DNA from: Arthrobacter endolithicus
GTDB lineage: Bacteria; Actinomycetota; Actinomycetes; Actinomycetales; Micrococcaceae
DNA: 64,000 nucleotides
Direction of reading: 5' to 3'
Assembly (NCBI RefSeq): GCF_026627425.1
Contig: NZ_JAPNLH010000016.1
Location: 1-64,000, forward strand
The notes under the pieces are model-generated. The model saw only the letters and a list, made by a program, of their open reading frames with translations. It searched no databases and was not told the origin of the DNA. Both the position numbers and the translations under genes were made by a program. Each line of letters starts with the position of its first letter. Position 1 is the first letter of the stretch. Of the stretch, positions 50,766 to 59,060 are shown in pieces.

Positions 50766-52148
50766 ATGTCCACCAACACCGTTGTTCCGTCAGAGCTGAA
50801 TTCATCAACCGCCCTGCTCAAGGGCCTAAGGAATACTTCCAACTCCGAAGCAGCGCGCTCGGCTGCCAATACCGACCGCTCCGGCTACACTCCCCCGACG
50901 CTGCCGGATGGCGTCGTTTACGCCGAATCCATCCAGGACGTTGTCGAGGCCATGAAGCTCGCATCGGAGCTCCGGGTGCCTATCGTTCCTCGCGGCGCAG
51001 GTACCGGTTTGGCTGCCGGCGCCTCTGCCCAGGCAGGTGAGGTAGTTGTCGACGTTTCGCGGATGAACCGCATCTTGTCGATAGACCCGGTCGAGCAACT
51101 TGCCGTCGTCCAGCCCGGAGTGCTCAACGCAGAGGTCAACGCAGCGGTCGCTGACTACGGATTGTTTTACGCCCCTGACCCCGCCAGCACGGCCATCTGC
51201 TCGATCGGAGGGAATATAGCCACCAACGCCGGCGGAATGTGGTGCGCAAAATACGGCGTGACCAGAGAATCGATCCTCGCCCTGAAAGTAGTACTTCCTG
51301 ACGGAACCCTCCTGCAGACAGGGCGCAACACGATCAAGGGTGTATCCGGCTACGATCTCAACGCGTTGATCATCGGATCTGAAGGAACATTGGGGATCGT
51401 GGTGGAAGCCACCCTCCGCCTTCGCCCCCGGCCCTTCCAAACCGCTACTGTCACAGCCTTCTTCCCCGACGTGGAGCATGCTGCCCAAGCTGCTTCCGCC
51501 ATCATCGCAGCACGCCTGCAGCCTTCTGTCCTTGAGCTGATGGACAGCCAGACGGTCGAAGCGGTAGACGCCATGCTGGGAACAAACCACCGGGCCCGGG
51601 GTGGAGCTTTTCTCTTAGCCCAAACAGACGGCTATGGCGCCTATCTTGAACAGGATGTACTGCTCGAGGCCATCAAGCCCTACGCCACATCCCATGAGCG
51701 CGCAACCGACGATGCCCACGCGACTGAGCTCGTAACCCTCCGCCGACAGGCGATTCCCGCCTTGGAACGGCTAGGGACCGTTTCGATTGGAGACGTTGGC
51801 GTCCCCCGCAACAAGCTGGCAGAAGTAGTTGCCGGGCTTGAGGAGATCTCGGCCCGGACTAACGTTCCGATTTACACTGTGGCCCATGCAGCAGACGGAA
51901 ACCTGCACCCCATGATAGTGATGAAACACGGCGAGTCGATTACCTCTGGCCCAGCCAAGAAAGCGCTGGGCGACATGTTCTATCTAGCGAAGGGACTCGG
52001 CGGAACGCTCACCGGAGAGCACGGCATCGGACTGCTCAAACGCGACTGGCTCAAAGATGAACTCGGTCAGACGTCGATCGATCTGCAGCACAGGATCCGT
52101 AACGTTTTCGATCCGCAAGGCATTCTCAATCCTGGCAAAGCCATCTAG
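50766..52148 (+). CDS. glcD: FAD-linked glycolate/D-lactate oxidase subunit (GlcD-like)
   Basis: 460 residues. FAD-binding PCMH domain: VPIVPRGAGTGLAAGA, AVVQPGVLNAEVNAAVADYGLFYAPDPAS, CSIGGNIATNAGG. FAD-oxidase C-terminal domain: VAHAADGNLHPMIV and GGTLTGEHGIGLLKRDWL. Oxidises glycolate to glyoxylate or D-lactate to pyruvate. No glcE or glcF genes (the other subunits of the E. coli enzyme) lie nearby, so it may work as a stand-alone enzyme. It is in one transcript with lctP. Confidence 0.9.
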   Translation: MSTNTVVPSELNSSTALLKGLRNTSNSEAARSAANTDRSGYTPPTLPDGVVYAESIQDVVEAMKLASELRVPIVPRGAGTGLAAGASAQAGEVVVDVSRMNRILSIDPVEQLAVVQPGVLNAEVNAAVADYGLFYAPDPASTAICSIGGNIATNAGGMWCAKYGVTRESILALKVVLPDGTLLQTGRNTIKGVSGYDLNALIIGSEGTLGIVVEATLRLRPRPFQTATVTAFFPDVEHAAQAASAIIAARLQPSVLELMDSQTVEAVDAMLGTNHRARGGAFLLAQTDGYGAYLEQDVLLEAIKPYATSHERATDDAHATELVTLRRQAIPALERLGTVSIGDVGVPRNKLAEVVAGLEEISARTNVPIYTVAHAADGNLHPMIVMKHGESITSGPAKKALGDMFYLAKGLGGTLTGEHGIGLLKRDWLKDELGQTSIDLQHRIRNVFDPQGILNPGKAI

Positions 52149-52514
52149 AAACCTGTTCACCGAATTATCACCGGCAGCTTTTCCCGGCACAGCCCCGGTG
52201 ACACACGTGGCAACCGCCATGGATGGGTCCCTCGCCTACCTCCCATCCGGTCACCCGCGCGAACAGCAGACCGTGAGTGTCGCCGTCGCGCGTTACTGAC
52301 GTCTCGACGTCGAGCTCCAGATCAGCAGCGGCGATTCGGCCCCTCGAGAGCACAGCTTCGGCCGGCAGGCCGGTCCGAGGACCTAGCCGTGGGCGGCCAC
52401 GGCAAGGGGCTGCCATTCTTTCCAGGTCTTCAGGGGTGATTCGTAGTCGGCAGTGGCGGTGGCCAGGGGCGCTTGCCCGAAAAAGACCCGAAGAGGAGGT
52501 GTACCGGAGTACAC
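52149..52514. other. Intergenic region left of the Tn3-derived element
   Basis: About 366 bases. Minus-strand codons around 52170-52410 look partly coding (…ELDVETSVTRDGDTHGLLFARVTGWEVG) but belong to no family I recognise and have no start. They may be debris of a gene disrupted in the past. No terminator is clear after glcD. Confidence 0.35.
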
Positions 52515-52588
52515 GGGGTGGCTTGTGAAAAAGTGAAATATCCGATGCTAAGGTTTTGCCGGTCGTCGTAGGGGCCTGTATTTGCCGG
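52515..52588 (+). repeat. Left 74-bp terminal inverted repeat of the Tn3-derived element
   Basis: Matches the reverse complement of 54791-54864 at 69 of 74 positions. The outermost 38 bases correspond to a Tn3-type end; the next 36 encode the last residues of TnpA (GKYRPLRRPAKP, then stop on the minus strand). Confidence 0.9.
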
Positions 52589-52763
52589 GTTTGATGTGGC
52601 TGGCGCGCGGCCAGGTGTAGTCGCCGGTGAGGTTGATGTGTTCCCAGCCCAGCGGTGAGAGGAACCGCAGGAGGTCCGGGTCGATGTCACCGCCGTTGCT
52701 GGTCAGGGTGGCGACGGTGCGGTCATGGGTTGAAACCCGTCCGTATCCGATACGCATCCCCAA
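52548..52763 (-). pseudogene. Fusion remnant: TnpR N-terminus joined to TnpA C-terminus
   Basis: The reading frame starts with MGMRIGYGRVSTHD, the N-terminus of a serine resolvase. It continues as …DIDPDLLRFLSPLGWEHINLTGDYTW…KYRPLRRPAKP, the C-terminal end of a Tn3 transposase. About 900 transposase residues and most of the resolvase are deleted between these points, in frame. Its stop codon lies inside the terminal repeat. Confidence 0.8.
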
Positions 52764-52859
52764 AATGTATCAGTAACCCGGCTGGACGTTACAAAGAAAG
52801 GGGTTTGACCAAGCTTTAGTTGACATCTAACTTGTGAGTTTTGGCTTGCAGGTGAAAGG

Positions 52860-53153
52860 ATGTTTAACATGCCTAAAGCTTTTCCTGAAGAGTTCCGCCG
52901 TGACGTGGTCGCGGTGGCCCGTAAGGACGAATCCACTATTGTCCAGATCGCGAAGGACTTCGGTATTTCCCCGGCGGCCTTGCATCGGTGGTTGAAGATC
53001 GCCGACGTCCAAGACGGGGTCGTTCCCGGGGTAACGAAGGAAGAATCAACCGAGCTTCGAGAAGCGAAAAAACGCATCCGTCTCCTCGAGCAGGAGGCGG
53101 AGGTGATGCGCCGGGCAGTGGCTTACCTTTCCCGGGATATCAACCCAAAATGA
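52860..53153 (+). CDS. IS3-family transposase OrfA
   Basis: 97 residues (or 94 from the next Met). HTH_Tnp_1 domain: PEEFRRDVVAVARKDESTIVQIAKDFGISPAALHRWLKIAD, then a leucine-zipper-like coiled coil (ELREAKKRIRLLEQEAEVMRRAVAYLS). The last codons CCA AAA TGA sit in the slippery heptamer C CCA AAA (53144-53150), so a -1 frameshift would make the OrfAB transposase. Confidence 0.9.
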   Translation: MFNMPKAFPEEFRRDVVAVARKDESTIVQIAKDFGISPAALHRWLKIADVQDGVVPGVTKEESTELREAKKRIRLLEQEAEVMRRAVAYLSRDINPK

Positions 53154-53998
53154 TGTACCCGCTGGTCCTTGAACTAGCCGCCCCGGATGCTCCTTTGCGG
53201 GTGCCGGTCGCGGTGACCTGCCGGGTCTTGGGATTCTCCCGCCAAGCCTTCTACCAGTGGTGTGCCAGCCCTGTCAGTGACCGGGACTGGGAGGAAGCCC
53301 ACCTGGTTAACGCCGCCCTGGACATTCATGCCGAGGAGCCGACGTTCGGGTACCGGCTGATCCATGACGAACTCGTCCACGAACAAGGCCTCGTGGCTTC
53401 CGAGACCCGGGTGGGGCGGCTGTGCAGCGAGAACAGGATTCTCTCGGTCATTCACCGCCGCCGCGGGACCGGAAAGAAAGCCGGCCCGCCCGTTCATGAC
53501 GATCACGTCCAGCGTGACTTCACAGCCACAGCCGCCAATAAATTGTGGCTGACGGACATTACCGAGCACCACACCAGTGAGGGCAAGCTGTATCTGTGTG
53601 CGGTCAAGGATGTCTACTCCAACAGGATCGTGGGGTACTCCATCGATTCCCGAATGAAAGCGGCTCTGGCCGTTGACGCGCTCAAAGCGGCGATCAGTCA
53701 ACGAGACCCGCAAGGAACGCTGATACATAGCGACAGGGGCTCTCAATTCCGGTCCAAGAAGTACGTCCGCCTGATCAACTCCGCCGGCCTGCGAGGGTCC
53801 ATGGGCCGGGTCGGGGCATGTGCAGATAACGCCGCGATGGAGAGTTTCTTCTCGCTGCTGCAAAAGAACGTATTGAACCAAAAACGGTGGGAAACCCGCG
53901 AAGAGCTACGCCTGGCCATCGTGGTCTGGATCGAGAAAACCTACCACCGCCGACGCCGCCAAACGACGCCTCGGCAAACTAACACCAATAGAGTTTGA
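53150..53998 (+). pseudogene. IS3-family transposase OrfB, frameshifted near the C-terminus
   Basis: 282 residues in the -1 frame of OrfA; ATG ATG at 53150/53153 gives a possible own start. DDE catalytic set: Asp in LWLTDITEH, Asp in IHSDRGSQF and Glu in DNAAMESFFSLLQKN, all present. After YHRRRRQ the frame breaks at the AAA run (53961-53963). Removing one A restores the typical end RRLGKLTPIEFETIN…, which would stop at 54054-54056 inside the right inverted repeat. The mutation probably impairs the enzyme although the catalytic core is intact. Confidence 0.82.
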
Positions 53999-54102
53999 GA
54001 CAATAAACAAGATCACTCAACCGGTCACCGAAATATCAACCCAAACTGTCAACTAAAGCTTGGGCAGACCCTTCCCCCAACAAGAGACCCAGCGAAGAGC
54101 TG

Positions 54103-54324
54103 ATGAACGTGACGGTATACCAAAAACCATCCATTGCCCAGAGCAAAAAGCTTCACATATCAAAAGCAACTACTCAGATAGTTGCTCCCACGGCTACCCC
54201 TTCCGCTGGCCCGGGAAGCCATGTATTATCCCGTGCAATATGCCCTTCCATTGGAGGAGCCCGAAACGGGAAGACCATTAAGGGGTTCTTGACTGCTCAC
54301 ATCGATTTACTCTCAAATGAGTAA
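54103..54324 (+). CDS. Small A/T-rich open frame inside the Tn3-derived element
   Basis: 73 residues beginning MNVTVYQKPSIAQSKKLHISK, in a segment clearly poorer in G+C than the surroundings. The opening has a faint likeness to NrdH-type glutaredoxins (VTVYxKPxCxxC), but both cysteines are missing and the rest does not match well. The stop lies inside the hairpin at 54314-54335. Could be a degenerate passenger gene or chance. Confidence 0.3.
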   Translation: MNVTVYQKPSIAQSKKLHISKATTQIVAPTATPSAGPGSHVLSRAICPSIGGARNGKTIKGFLTAHIDLLSNE

Positions 54325-54335
54325 AAACTCATTTG
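54314..54335. terminator. Perfect hairpin CAAATGAGT-AAAA-ACTCATTTG
   Basis: 9-bp perfect stem with a 4-base loop, overlapping the stop codon of the small A/T-rich frame. No T-run follows, so it may be a terminator, a regulatory palindrome or a trace of another insertion. Confidence 0.5.
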
Positions 54336-54454
54336 GGAATGAAGGCGCGATACCAGGCGACAGTTGAGAAAAGTCGAGGATTCACCATGCCTGAAGCCGC
54401 TAGCTTCATTGGGCTTGAGGTGTTCCCCGGGGGCGTGGTATTAGCTGCCTATAA

Positions 54455-54673
54455 AGGGTCGAACGCACCCAAGCAGGCCTACAGGCTGCCCGCGAACAGG
54501 GCACGGTCGGCGGCCGCAAACGTGTAATGACGGACTCCAAAATCCGCTGCGCACGAAGGCTCCTCAGCCAAGGCACACCGCCCAAGGAAGTCGCCGCCAG
54601 GCTCGGGGTTTCGGTGCCCACGCTGTACCGCTGGGTCCCGACCAGGGACCCCGAAGCAGTTGCAGTCCCATAA
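54455..54673 (+). pseudogene. C-terminal fragment of a Tn3-type serine resolvase (TnpR)
   Basis: Plus-strand frame RVERTQAGLQAAREQGTVGGRKR followed by ARRLLSQGTPPKEVAARLGVSVPTLYRWVP and stop at 54671-54673. This is the hinge and HTH DNA-binding domain of a TnpR resolvase. The catalytic N-terminal part lies, inverted, at 52720-52763 on the other side of the IS. The catalytic region between is lost. Confidence 0.8.
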
Positions 54674-54790
54674 CTCGGCCTTGGTGCAGACGACTGTTGA
54701 AGAAATGTGGGACCGGCTTTGTGATCTTGCGCAGGTGGTGACCCTGGGCAAGATCACAGCCCAGCCCTCGAAGCAGGATCATTTGGACGG

Positions 54791-54864
54791 CCGGCAAATA
54801 CAGGCCACTACGACGATCCACAAAACCTTAGCGTCGGATATTTCACTTTTTCACAAGCCACCCC
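54791..54864 (-). repeat. Right 74-bp terminal inverted repeat of the Tn3-derived element
   Basis: Inverted partner of 52515-52588. It too encodes the final TnpA residues (GKYRPLRRSTKP, stop) on the plus strand, so both ends derive from the tnpA-proximal end of a Tn3 transposon. Confidence 0.9.
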
Positions 54865-55073
54865 TACACCAGGGTGAGTACAGCTTCCCGTGTTGCTGCC
54901 GGGTTCCCTGGCGTGCCACAGCGGCTGGGCCTGTTAGCCGCCAATAGAGGAAACCCTGCAGAATATGGCCGCTGCCCTGGGCGCGCGGGAAAGGCAGCGC
55001 GGCCTGTTCGCCTACGACAACAAGGAGGCCCCCCGCGAAGGCTTGTCCTACCACTCCCTGTCGGAACCCAATC

Positions 55074-55949
55074 TCATAAAGTACTGGCGAAGTAAGCGGC
55101 AGCCATGTCCTGTTGGGAGCGGCCCTGAGAGGCAACTCGTTCGAGTCGGGCGGCGGATGCCTCAGCACCGTCGAGCCGGATACCGTGTTCGCGGGCGGCG
55201 TCAAGGATGAGATGAGCATCCTTCAGGGAGGTGTCGACGGCGAAGGACGCCGGTTCCAGACAATCTTCGACAATAAGGCCGGCCTTGTTTCGCAGGAACG
55301 GCAGATCGAGGCCACCGCCGTTGACCAAACTAAAGAACTGTTCGGGGTCTACCCCTAGCGCCTGGGCAAGGGCAAGGATTTCACCGGCGGCATTCGAGGC
55401 CGCGATGACCCAGCTGTTCACAACGAGCTTGAGCCGAGCCGCTGAGCCTGCGGCCGGATCCTGACCGGTCCAGATCGTGCGTGCGCCAATTGCGTCGAAG
55501 ATCGGCGCCACGCGCCAACGCAGAGCCTCTGGCCCGGCAGCAATTACAGTGAGCTGTCCGGCCTCAGCAGGCTCGCGGGTGCCGGAAACAGGCGCTTCAA
55601 CCAAGTCGAGACCAAGCTCGTCTGCCAGGGATGCAAGGCCCTCTATGTCGCGCAGACCGACGGTCGTTGACTGTACCCAAGCGACGCCCGGGCGAACGCC
55701 CGGGCGAGCCTGTCGAATCACGTCAATCACGGCGGCGGCGTCATAGAGCATAGTCACGACGACGTCCGCGCCGGCGACGGCTTCGGCCGGGGACACCGCA
55801 ACTATCGCCCCGGCGTCGGTAAGCGGGGCCGTCTTGGCCCGGTCGCGGTTCCATACGTGGACCTCATGTCCGGCCCGCAGCAGGCTGCGGGCCATTGCGG
55901 CACCCATGATGCCGGTGCCCAGCACCGCCACCCGGCGTTGTGCGTTCAT
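55074..55949 (-). CDS. 3-hydroxyisobutyrate dehydrogenase-family NAD(P)-dependent reductase
   Basis: 291 residues from the ATG at 55947-55949 (GAGGGG 8 bases upstream). N-terminal Rossmann loop VAVLGTGIMGAAMARSLLRAGHEVHVWNRD, substrate-binding DLVEAPVSGTREPAEAGQLTVIAAG and the catalytic Lys region ARLKLVVNSWVIAASNAAGEILALAQALG. The usual GxxGxGxxxKxxNN is shifted to SAARLKLVVN. Family members reduce tartronate semialdehyde, succinate semialdehyde or imines. Given the nearby glyoxylate-producing GlcD, tartronate semialdehyde reductase is one option, but no glyoxylate carboligase is present. Confidence 0.85.
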   Translation of the reverse strand: MNAQRRVAVLGTGIMGAAMARSLLRAGHEVHVWNRDRAKTAPLTDAGAIVAVSPAEAVAGADVVVTMLYDAAAVIDVIRQARPGVRPGVAWVQSTTVGLRDIEGLASLADELGLDLVEAPVSGTREPAEAGQLTVIAAGPEALRWRVAPIFDAIGARTIWTGQDPAAGSAARLKLVVNSWVIAASNAAGEILALAQALGVDPEQFFSLVNGGGLDLPFLRNKAGLIVEDCLEPASFAVDTSLKDAHLILDAAREHGIRLDGAEASAARLERVASQGRSQQDMAAAYFASTL

Positions 55950-56294
55950 ACTGTTGTCCCCTCGATCGTCGTGCTTCCCGGATGCTGGCACCCGATCGGA
56001 CGCATCACAGCGTTCGAGCGGCACATCGACGGCGTCAGGTGTCCTTCCCTGCGTGAGGAAACCGACTCTAGCACTTTCGCCGCGAGACTTTACGACTGTC
56101 GGATGATCATTTCCGGAGCACTCCGCGCCGGTCAGGCGCCCGATTCAGAAGGTGAAATGTGGCGCTGAGCTATGGTGAATCTTCAGGCGGTCCGGCTGGC
56201 CGCTGTCGCCGTGTGGTTCTCTTTGAACCCTGAACCGGACGGTTCAGGGTTCCCTTAGGTTCAGAGTTCCCTGAGGTTTAGTGTTTCCTTAGGT
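55950..56294. other. Intergenic region between the reductase start and the end of ureD
   Basis: About 345 bases. It contains the perfect hairpin at 56225-56252 and the start of the 17-bp tandem repeat. Short frames here show no family resemblance. The reductase promoter should lie in 55960-56100 but no strong boxes are seen. Confidence 0.45.
56225..56252 (-). terminator. Terminator-like hairpin after the urease operon
   Basis: GAACCCTGAACC-GGAC-GGTTCAGGGTTC, a perfect 12-bp stem with four-base loop, about 45 bases beyond the ureD stop. No clear T-run on either strand. Likely a strong stop or mRNA-end structure for ureABCEFGD. Confidence 0.6.
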
Positions 56295-56317
56295 TCAGTG
56301 TTTCCTTAAGTTCAGCG
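56250..56317. repeat. 17-bp tandem repeat, four units, overlapping the ureD 3' end
   Basis: Units TTCCCTTAGGTTCAGAG, TTCCCTGAGGTTTAGTG, TTTCCTTAGGTTCAGTG and TTTCCTTAAGTTCAGCG, head to tail. The last 1.3 units lie inside ureD and supply its final residues (LNLRKH) and stop codon. The repeat unit resembles one arm of the adjacent hairpin (GGTTCAGGGTT). Confidence 0.85.
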
Positions 56318-57179
56318 GTGCCTGACCAAACCAGCGTTCCCGCAGGAGTGATGTGAGTGCGGACATCATGATATTGAGGCCAGAAGTGCTGCCGGATAGT
56401 GCCCGAACCACGAAGCCGGGCCCGTTTAGCTGTGAGATGCCGGTGAGAGCGTCTTGTTCATGGTCACCCAACAAGATGCGCAGTTCAGTGACGAGGGCGG
56501 CATCGACCCGCGGATCCACCACGAGCAGGGACCCCAGATGGCTGAAGCCCTCCATAAAGCCCAGCCCGGTGATGTCCGCTACGGGTTGGCCGGAGATGTC
56601 AGCGGTGCCGGCTGAAGGTGGTGTGAGCAATACATTGTCAATGGCCAGCAGCCGGCCGCCATACCGGATCTCGTTGCGCAACCTCAGCTGCTCATACTTG
56701 AATGGCTGCCCGTCCGGAGACCAGCCGGGAGTGATTACCTCGGACATAATCAGGGAGGAGCTTTCATCCATGTTTATCAGCGTTCCCTGCCGGTAGGCGG
56801 CCCCGCGGTAGGCGATGAGCTGGTCTGGGACGTATTCGAGGGTGCTGTCCGGCCCTAGGCTGACCGTCAGGCGCTGCTCGGCGAAGGCCTTCGGTGTCCG
56901 GTAGATCTTGGTGGCTGACTGCGTAGTCAGCAATAGTCGGGCACCTTCAGCCACGGTAATGTCCATGGTGAACAGGTCCCCGCCCAGATAGGCCCCACCT
57001 TGGTTGACTGTTACATAGCAAACCTGTCCGGACTCGTCCAGATAGTGCGGGCGGAGCACCCGCAGCGCTCCGCGGTGATACTGCCCAATGGCCAAGGACC
57101 GGCCACTGCGGATGCCGATGTCCAGACGGAGTTCCCCCATTGGTGCTTTGACGGCCGGATCCGTCAGCAGTGCGCTCAT
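56295..57179 (-). CDS. ureD: Urease accessory protein UreD (UreH)
   Basis: 294 residues. UreD family pattern: [41 protein letters not shown]-type segment [36 protein letters not shown] and GRTSSGE-like [10 protein letters not shown]. Scaffold that binds apo-urease with UreF and UreG during nickel insertion. Last gene of the operon; its start overlaps the ureG stop by four bases. The C-terminal few codons come from a tandem repeat and may vary in length. Confidence 0.92.
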   Translation of the reverse strand: MSALLTDPAVKAPMGELRLDIGIRSGRSLAIGQYHRGALRVLRPHYLDESGQVCYVTVNQGGAYLGGDLFTMDITVAEGARLLLTTQSATKIYRTPKAFAEQRLTVSLGPDSTLEYVPDQLIAYRGAAYRQGTLINMDESSSLIMSEVITPGWSPDGQPFKYEQLRLRNEIRYGGRLLAIDNVLLTPPSAGTADISGQPVADITGLGFMEGFSHLGSLLVVDPRVDAALVTELRILLGDHEQDALTGISQLNGPGFVVRALSGSTSGLNIMMSALTSLLRERWFGQAPLNLRKH

Positions 57180-57790
57180 TTGCTCAGGTCAAGCATGAGC
57201 ACATCGTGCCGGATCCACTCGATCACGTAGTCCAGCCCCTCGTCGGTCTTCAGGTTGGTGAAGCAGAAGGGGCGGGCACCGCGGAACTCCTTTGAATCGT
57301 GTTCCATCACGGACAGATCGGCGCCGACATACGGGGCCAGATCGATCTTGTTGATGATGAACAGGTCTGATTTGATCATGCCCTGGCCAGCCTTGCGCGG
57401 GATCTTCTCACCTTGGGCAACGTCGATGATGTAGATGGAAAAATCGACCAGTTCCGGGCTGAAGGTGGCGGAGAGGTTGTCGCCCCCGCTTTCTACGAAC
57501 ACCACCTGCAGGTCCGGGTGGCGCTGGACGAGTTCGGCGATCGCCGCCGCGTTCATCGAGGTGTCCTCCCGGATGGCAGTGTGGGGGCAGCCGCCGGTCT
57601 CGATGCCGATGATCCGGTCCAGCGGCAGGATACCGTTCTGAGCCAGAATCTTTGCGTCCTCGATGGTGTATATGTCGTTGGTGATGGCTGCCATTGAAAT
57701 TTCAGCGCTCATGTGGCGGGTAAGGCGTTCGACAAGCTGAGTTTTGCCGGCACCGACGGGTCCGCCGATACCGATTTTGATTGGTTCCAT
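57176..57790 (-). CDS. ureG: Urease accessory GTPase UreG
   Basis: 204 residues from the ATG at 57788-57790 (AAGGAG 8 bases upstream). SIMIBI GTPase: P-loop [11 protein letters not shown], the CPH metal motif in [50 protein letters not shown] and the NKID guanine motif. Hydrolyses GTP to drive Ni delivery to UreC. No N-terminal His-rich extension. Confidence 0.95.
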   Translation of the reverse strand: MEPIKIGIGGPVGAGKTQLVERLTRHMSAEISMAAITNDIYTIEDAKILAQNGILPLDRIIGIETGGCPHTAIREDTSMNAAAIAELVQRHPDLQVVFVESGGDNLSATFSPELVDFSIYIIDVAQGEKIPRKAGQGMIKSDLFIINKIDLAPYVGADLSVMEHDSKEFRGARPFCFTNLKTDEGLDYVIEWIRHDVLMLDLSK

Positions 57791-57813
57791 AGTGTTCTCC
57801 TTGTGCAAATGCG

Positions 57814-58551
57814 TCAGCTCATAAACATGCGGGCGAGTTGGTACTCGTGGCGCATTTGGGCGATTTCCAGGCCGGGGGCAACGGCGCCTAAGTCCTCTTC
57901 GTCGAGTGTCATGACGGTCGCCACGGCGGCCGTGACGTCGTCGTGTATCAGCCGCAGCACGCGCTGACCGGCGCGCTGGCCGAGCGGGATGGCGCGGACC
58001 GCGTTTTGTGTCAGCGTGGTGGCGGTGGAAAAGAAGTAGGCGGTCAGCATCTGTGCCAGTGGAATGCGAAGCCCGTGCGCCGTCAGCGCCAAGGCAATTG
58101 CCGTGTGCCCTGCGCAGCGCCCCGCCTGTATATGAGCGCGGTATGCATCTAGATCCGGCGTAGGGAACAGTTCCCCGCCGATTTCTAACATACGTAGACC
58201 TATTTTAATGCCGGCCCCACGCATCTGAAGCGGCAGGGCTTGGGCTGTGACCCTGCGGTCCAAGTTGAGGACTTCCGCAAGACCGGTGCGTTCCATCGCT
58301 TCGATAGTCAGACGGATGGCCAGCCCATCGCTGTAGACCAGCTGCTGGCCGATGAATTGCCGCAGCCACGCCGCGAAAGTAGTCTCGTCATGGACAACGC
58401 CGCGGGCCAAGTAGGCTTCCAGCCCGAAGGAATGGCTAAATGCCCCCGTGGGAAGCGCCGAATCACACAGCTGCAGCAGCGGCAGCAGGTACGACGGCGA
58501 CGCCGGCAGCTCCCGGCAGGGGGGTGCGTGCTTCTGTGGTTGAGTACCCAT
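57814..58551 (-). CDS. ureF: Urease accessory protein UreF
   Basis: 245 residues, all-helical. [31 protein letters not shown] and [17 protein letters not shown] are typical. The N-terminal 20 or so residues are Pro/Gln-rich. It activates UreG GTPase turnover within the UreDFG complex. The start codon shares one base with the ureE stop (TGATG). Confidence 0.92.
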   Translation of the reverse strand: MGTQPQKHAPPCRELPASPSYLLPLLQLCDSALPTGAFSHSFGLEAYLARGVVHDETTFAAWLRQFIGQQLVYSDGLAIRLTIEAMERTGLAEVLNLDRRVTAQALPLQMRGAGIKIGLRMLEIGGELFPTPDLDAYRAHIQAGRCAGHTAIALALTAHGLRIPLAQMLTAYFFSTATTLTQNAVRAIPLGQRAGQRVLRLIHDDVTAAVATVMTLDEEDLGAVAPGLEIAQMRHEYQLARMFMS

Positions 58552-59036
58552 CAGTGCGTGTGCTCCGCATGCCGAAACGGCGCGCTCATCACCCGCTCCT
58601 GCCGGCTATAGGGTATCTCCAGCTGGTGCAGCAGCTGGACCACCGTGTGATCATAGGGGACCACCATGACCTCCGCCCCATACTCGCTCTGGGCACCGAA
58701 GAACTGTGCCTGCAGGTGGCGATTGCCCAGCTGGTGGGCCACGGTACCCATCTGGCGGATGCTTTGCGGGGTGATGATAAGGACGTCCGTGGGTAGTACG
58801 GAAACAACAATCAAGCTCGCGGCATCACGGAACAAGATGTCGCCGTCGCATAGATCCCCGGCACTGCCGGCCGTGGCCCGCAGGTGCAAACCCAGTTCAT
58901 TACCGTGATCGGTGCGCACACGTTGGATGCGTTTAGATAGATCCGCGCCGGACAGCAAGACTTTTTCAAGGTGCAGCCCGTCAAGCTCGGCTGCTGGCAC
59001 AGCATGGACGTTGCCAATGACTGAGTCAATGATCAT
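58551..59036 (-). CDS. ureE: Urease nickel metallochaperone UreE
   Basis: 161 residues. N-terminal peptide-binding domain (LDGLHLEKVLLSGADLSKRIQRVRTDHGNELGLHL) and C-terminal metal-binding domain (LIVVSVLPTDVLIITPQSIRQMGTVAHQLGNRHLQAQFF, VPYDHTVVQLL). A short tail HAEHTH gives extra nickel ligands, though it is not the long His-rich tail of Klebsiella UreE. Passes Ni to UreG. Confidence 0.92.
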   Translation of the reverse strand: MIIDSVIGNVHAVPAAELDGLHLEKVLLSGADLSKRIQRVRTDHGNELGLHLRATAGSAGDLCDGDILFRDAASLIVVSVLPTDVLIITPQSIRQMGTVAHQLGNRHLQAQFFGAQSEYGAEVMVVPYDHTVVQLLHQLEIPYSRQERVMSAPFRHAEHTH

Positions 59037-59060
59037 GGGATTGTCTTTCCTCGGCTTCTC

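Larger units (their letters stand above)
52806..54066 (+). mobile_element. IS3-family insertion sequence (1261 bp)
   Basis: Ends are TG…CA with imperfect inverted repeats TGACCAAGCTTTAGTTGACA at the left and its near match (19 of 20) at the right. Contains orfA and orfB in the -1 arrangement of IS3-family elements. Flanking bases (GTT left, GAC right) do not give a 3-bp target duplication, suggesting later rearrangement or a shifted boundary. Confidence 0.85.
52515..54864. mobile_element. Tn3-family-derived mini-element, interrupted by an IS3 element
   Basis: 2350 bp bounded by inverted ends starting GGGGTGGCTTGTGAAAAAGT, with TACAC on both outer sides (52510-52514 and 54865-54869), a perfect 5-bp target duplication as made by Tn3 transposases. 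Inside are a tnpR-tnpA fusion remnant (left, minus strand), an IS3 element (52806-54066), an A/T-rich segment with one small open frame and a tnpR 3' fragment (right, plus strand). No full transposase or resolvase remains, so the unit is non-autonomous. Confidence 0.9.

Noticed and set aside
54103-54324. NrdH-redoxin encoded in the transposon
   Set aside because: Only the first few residues resemble NrdH; the CxxC motif is absent and the remainder does not align by eye.
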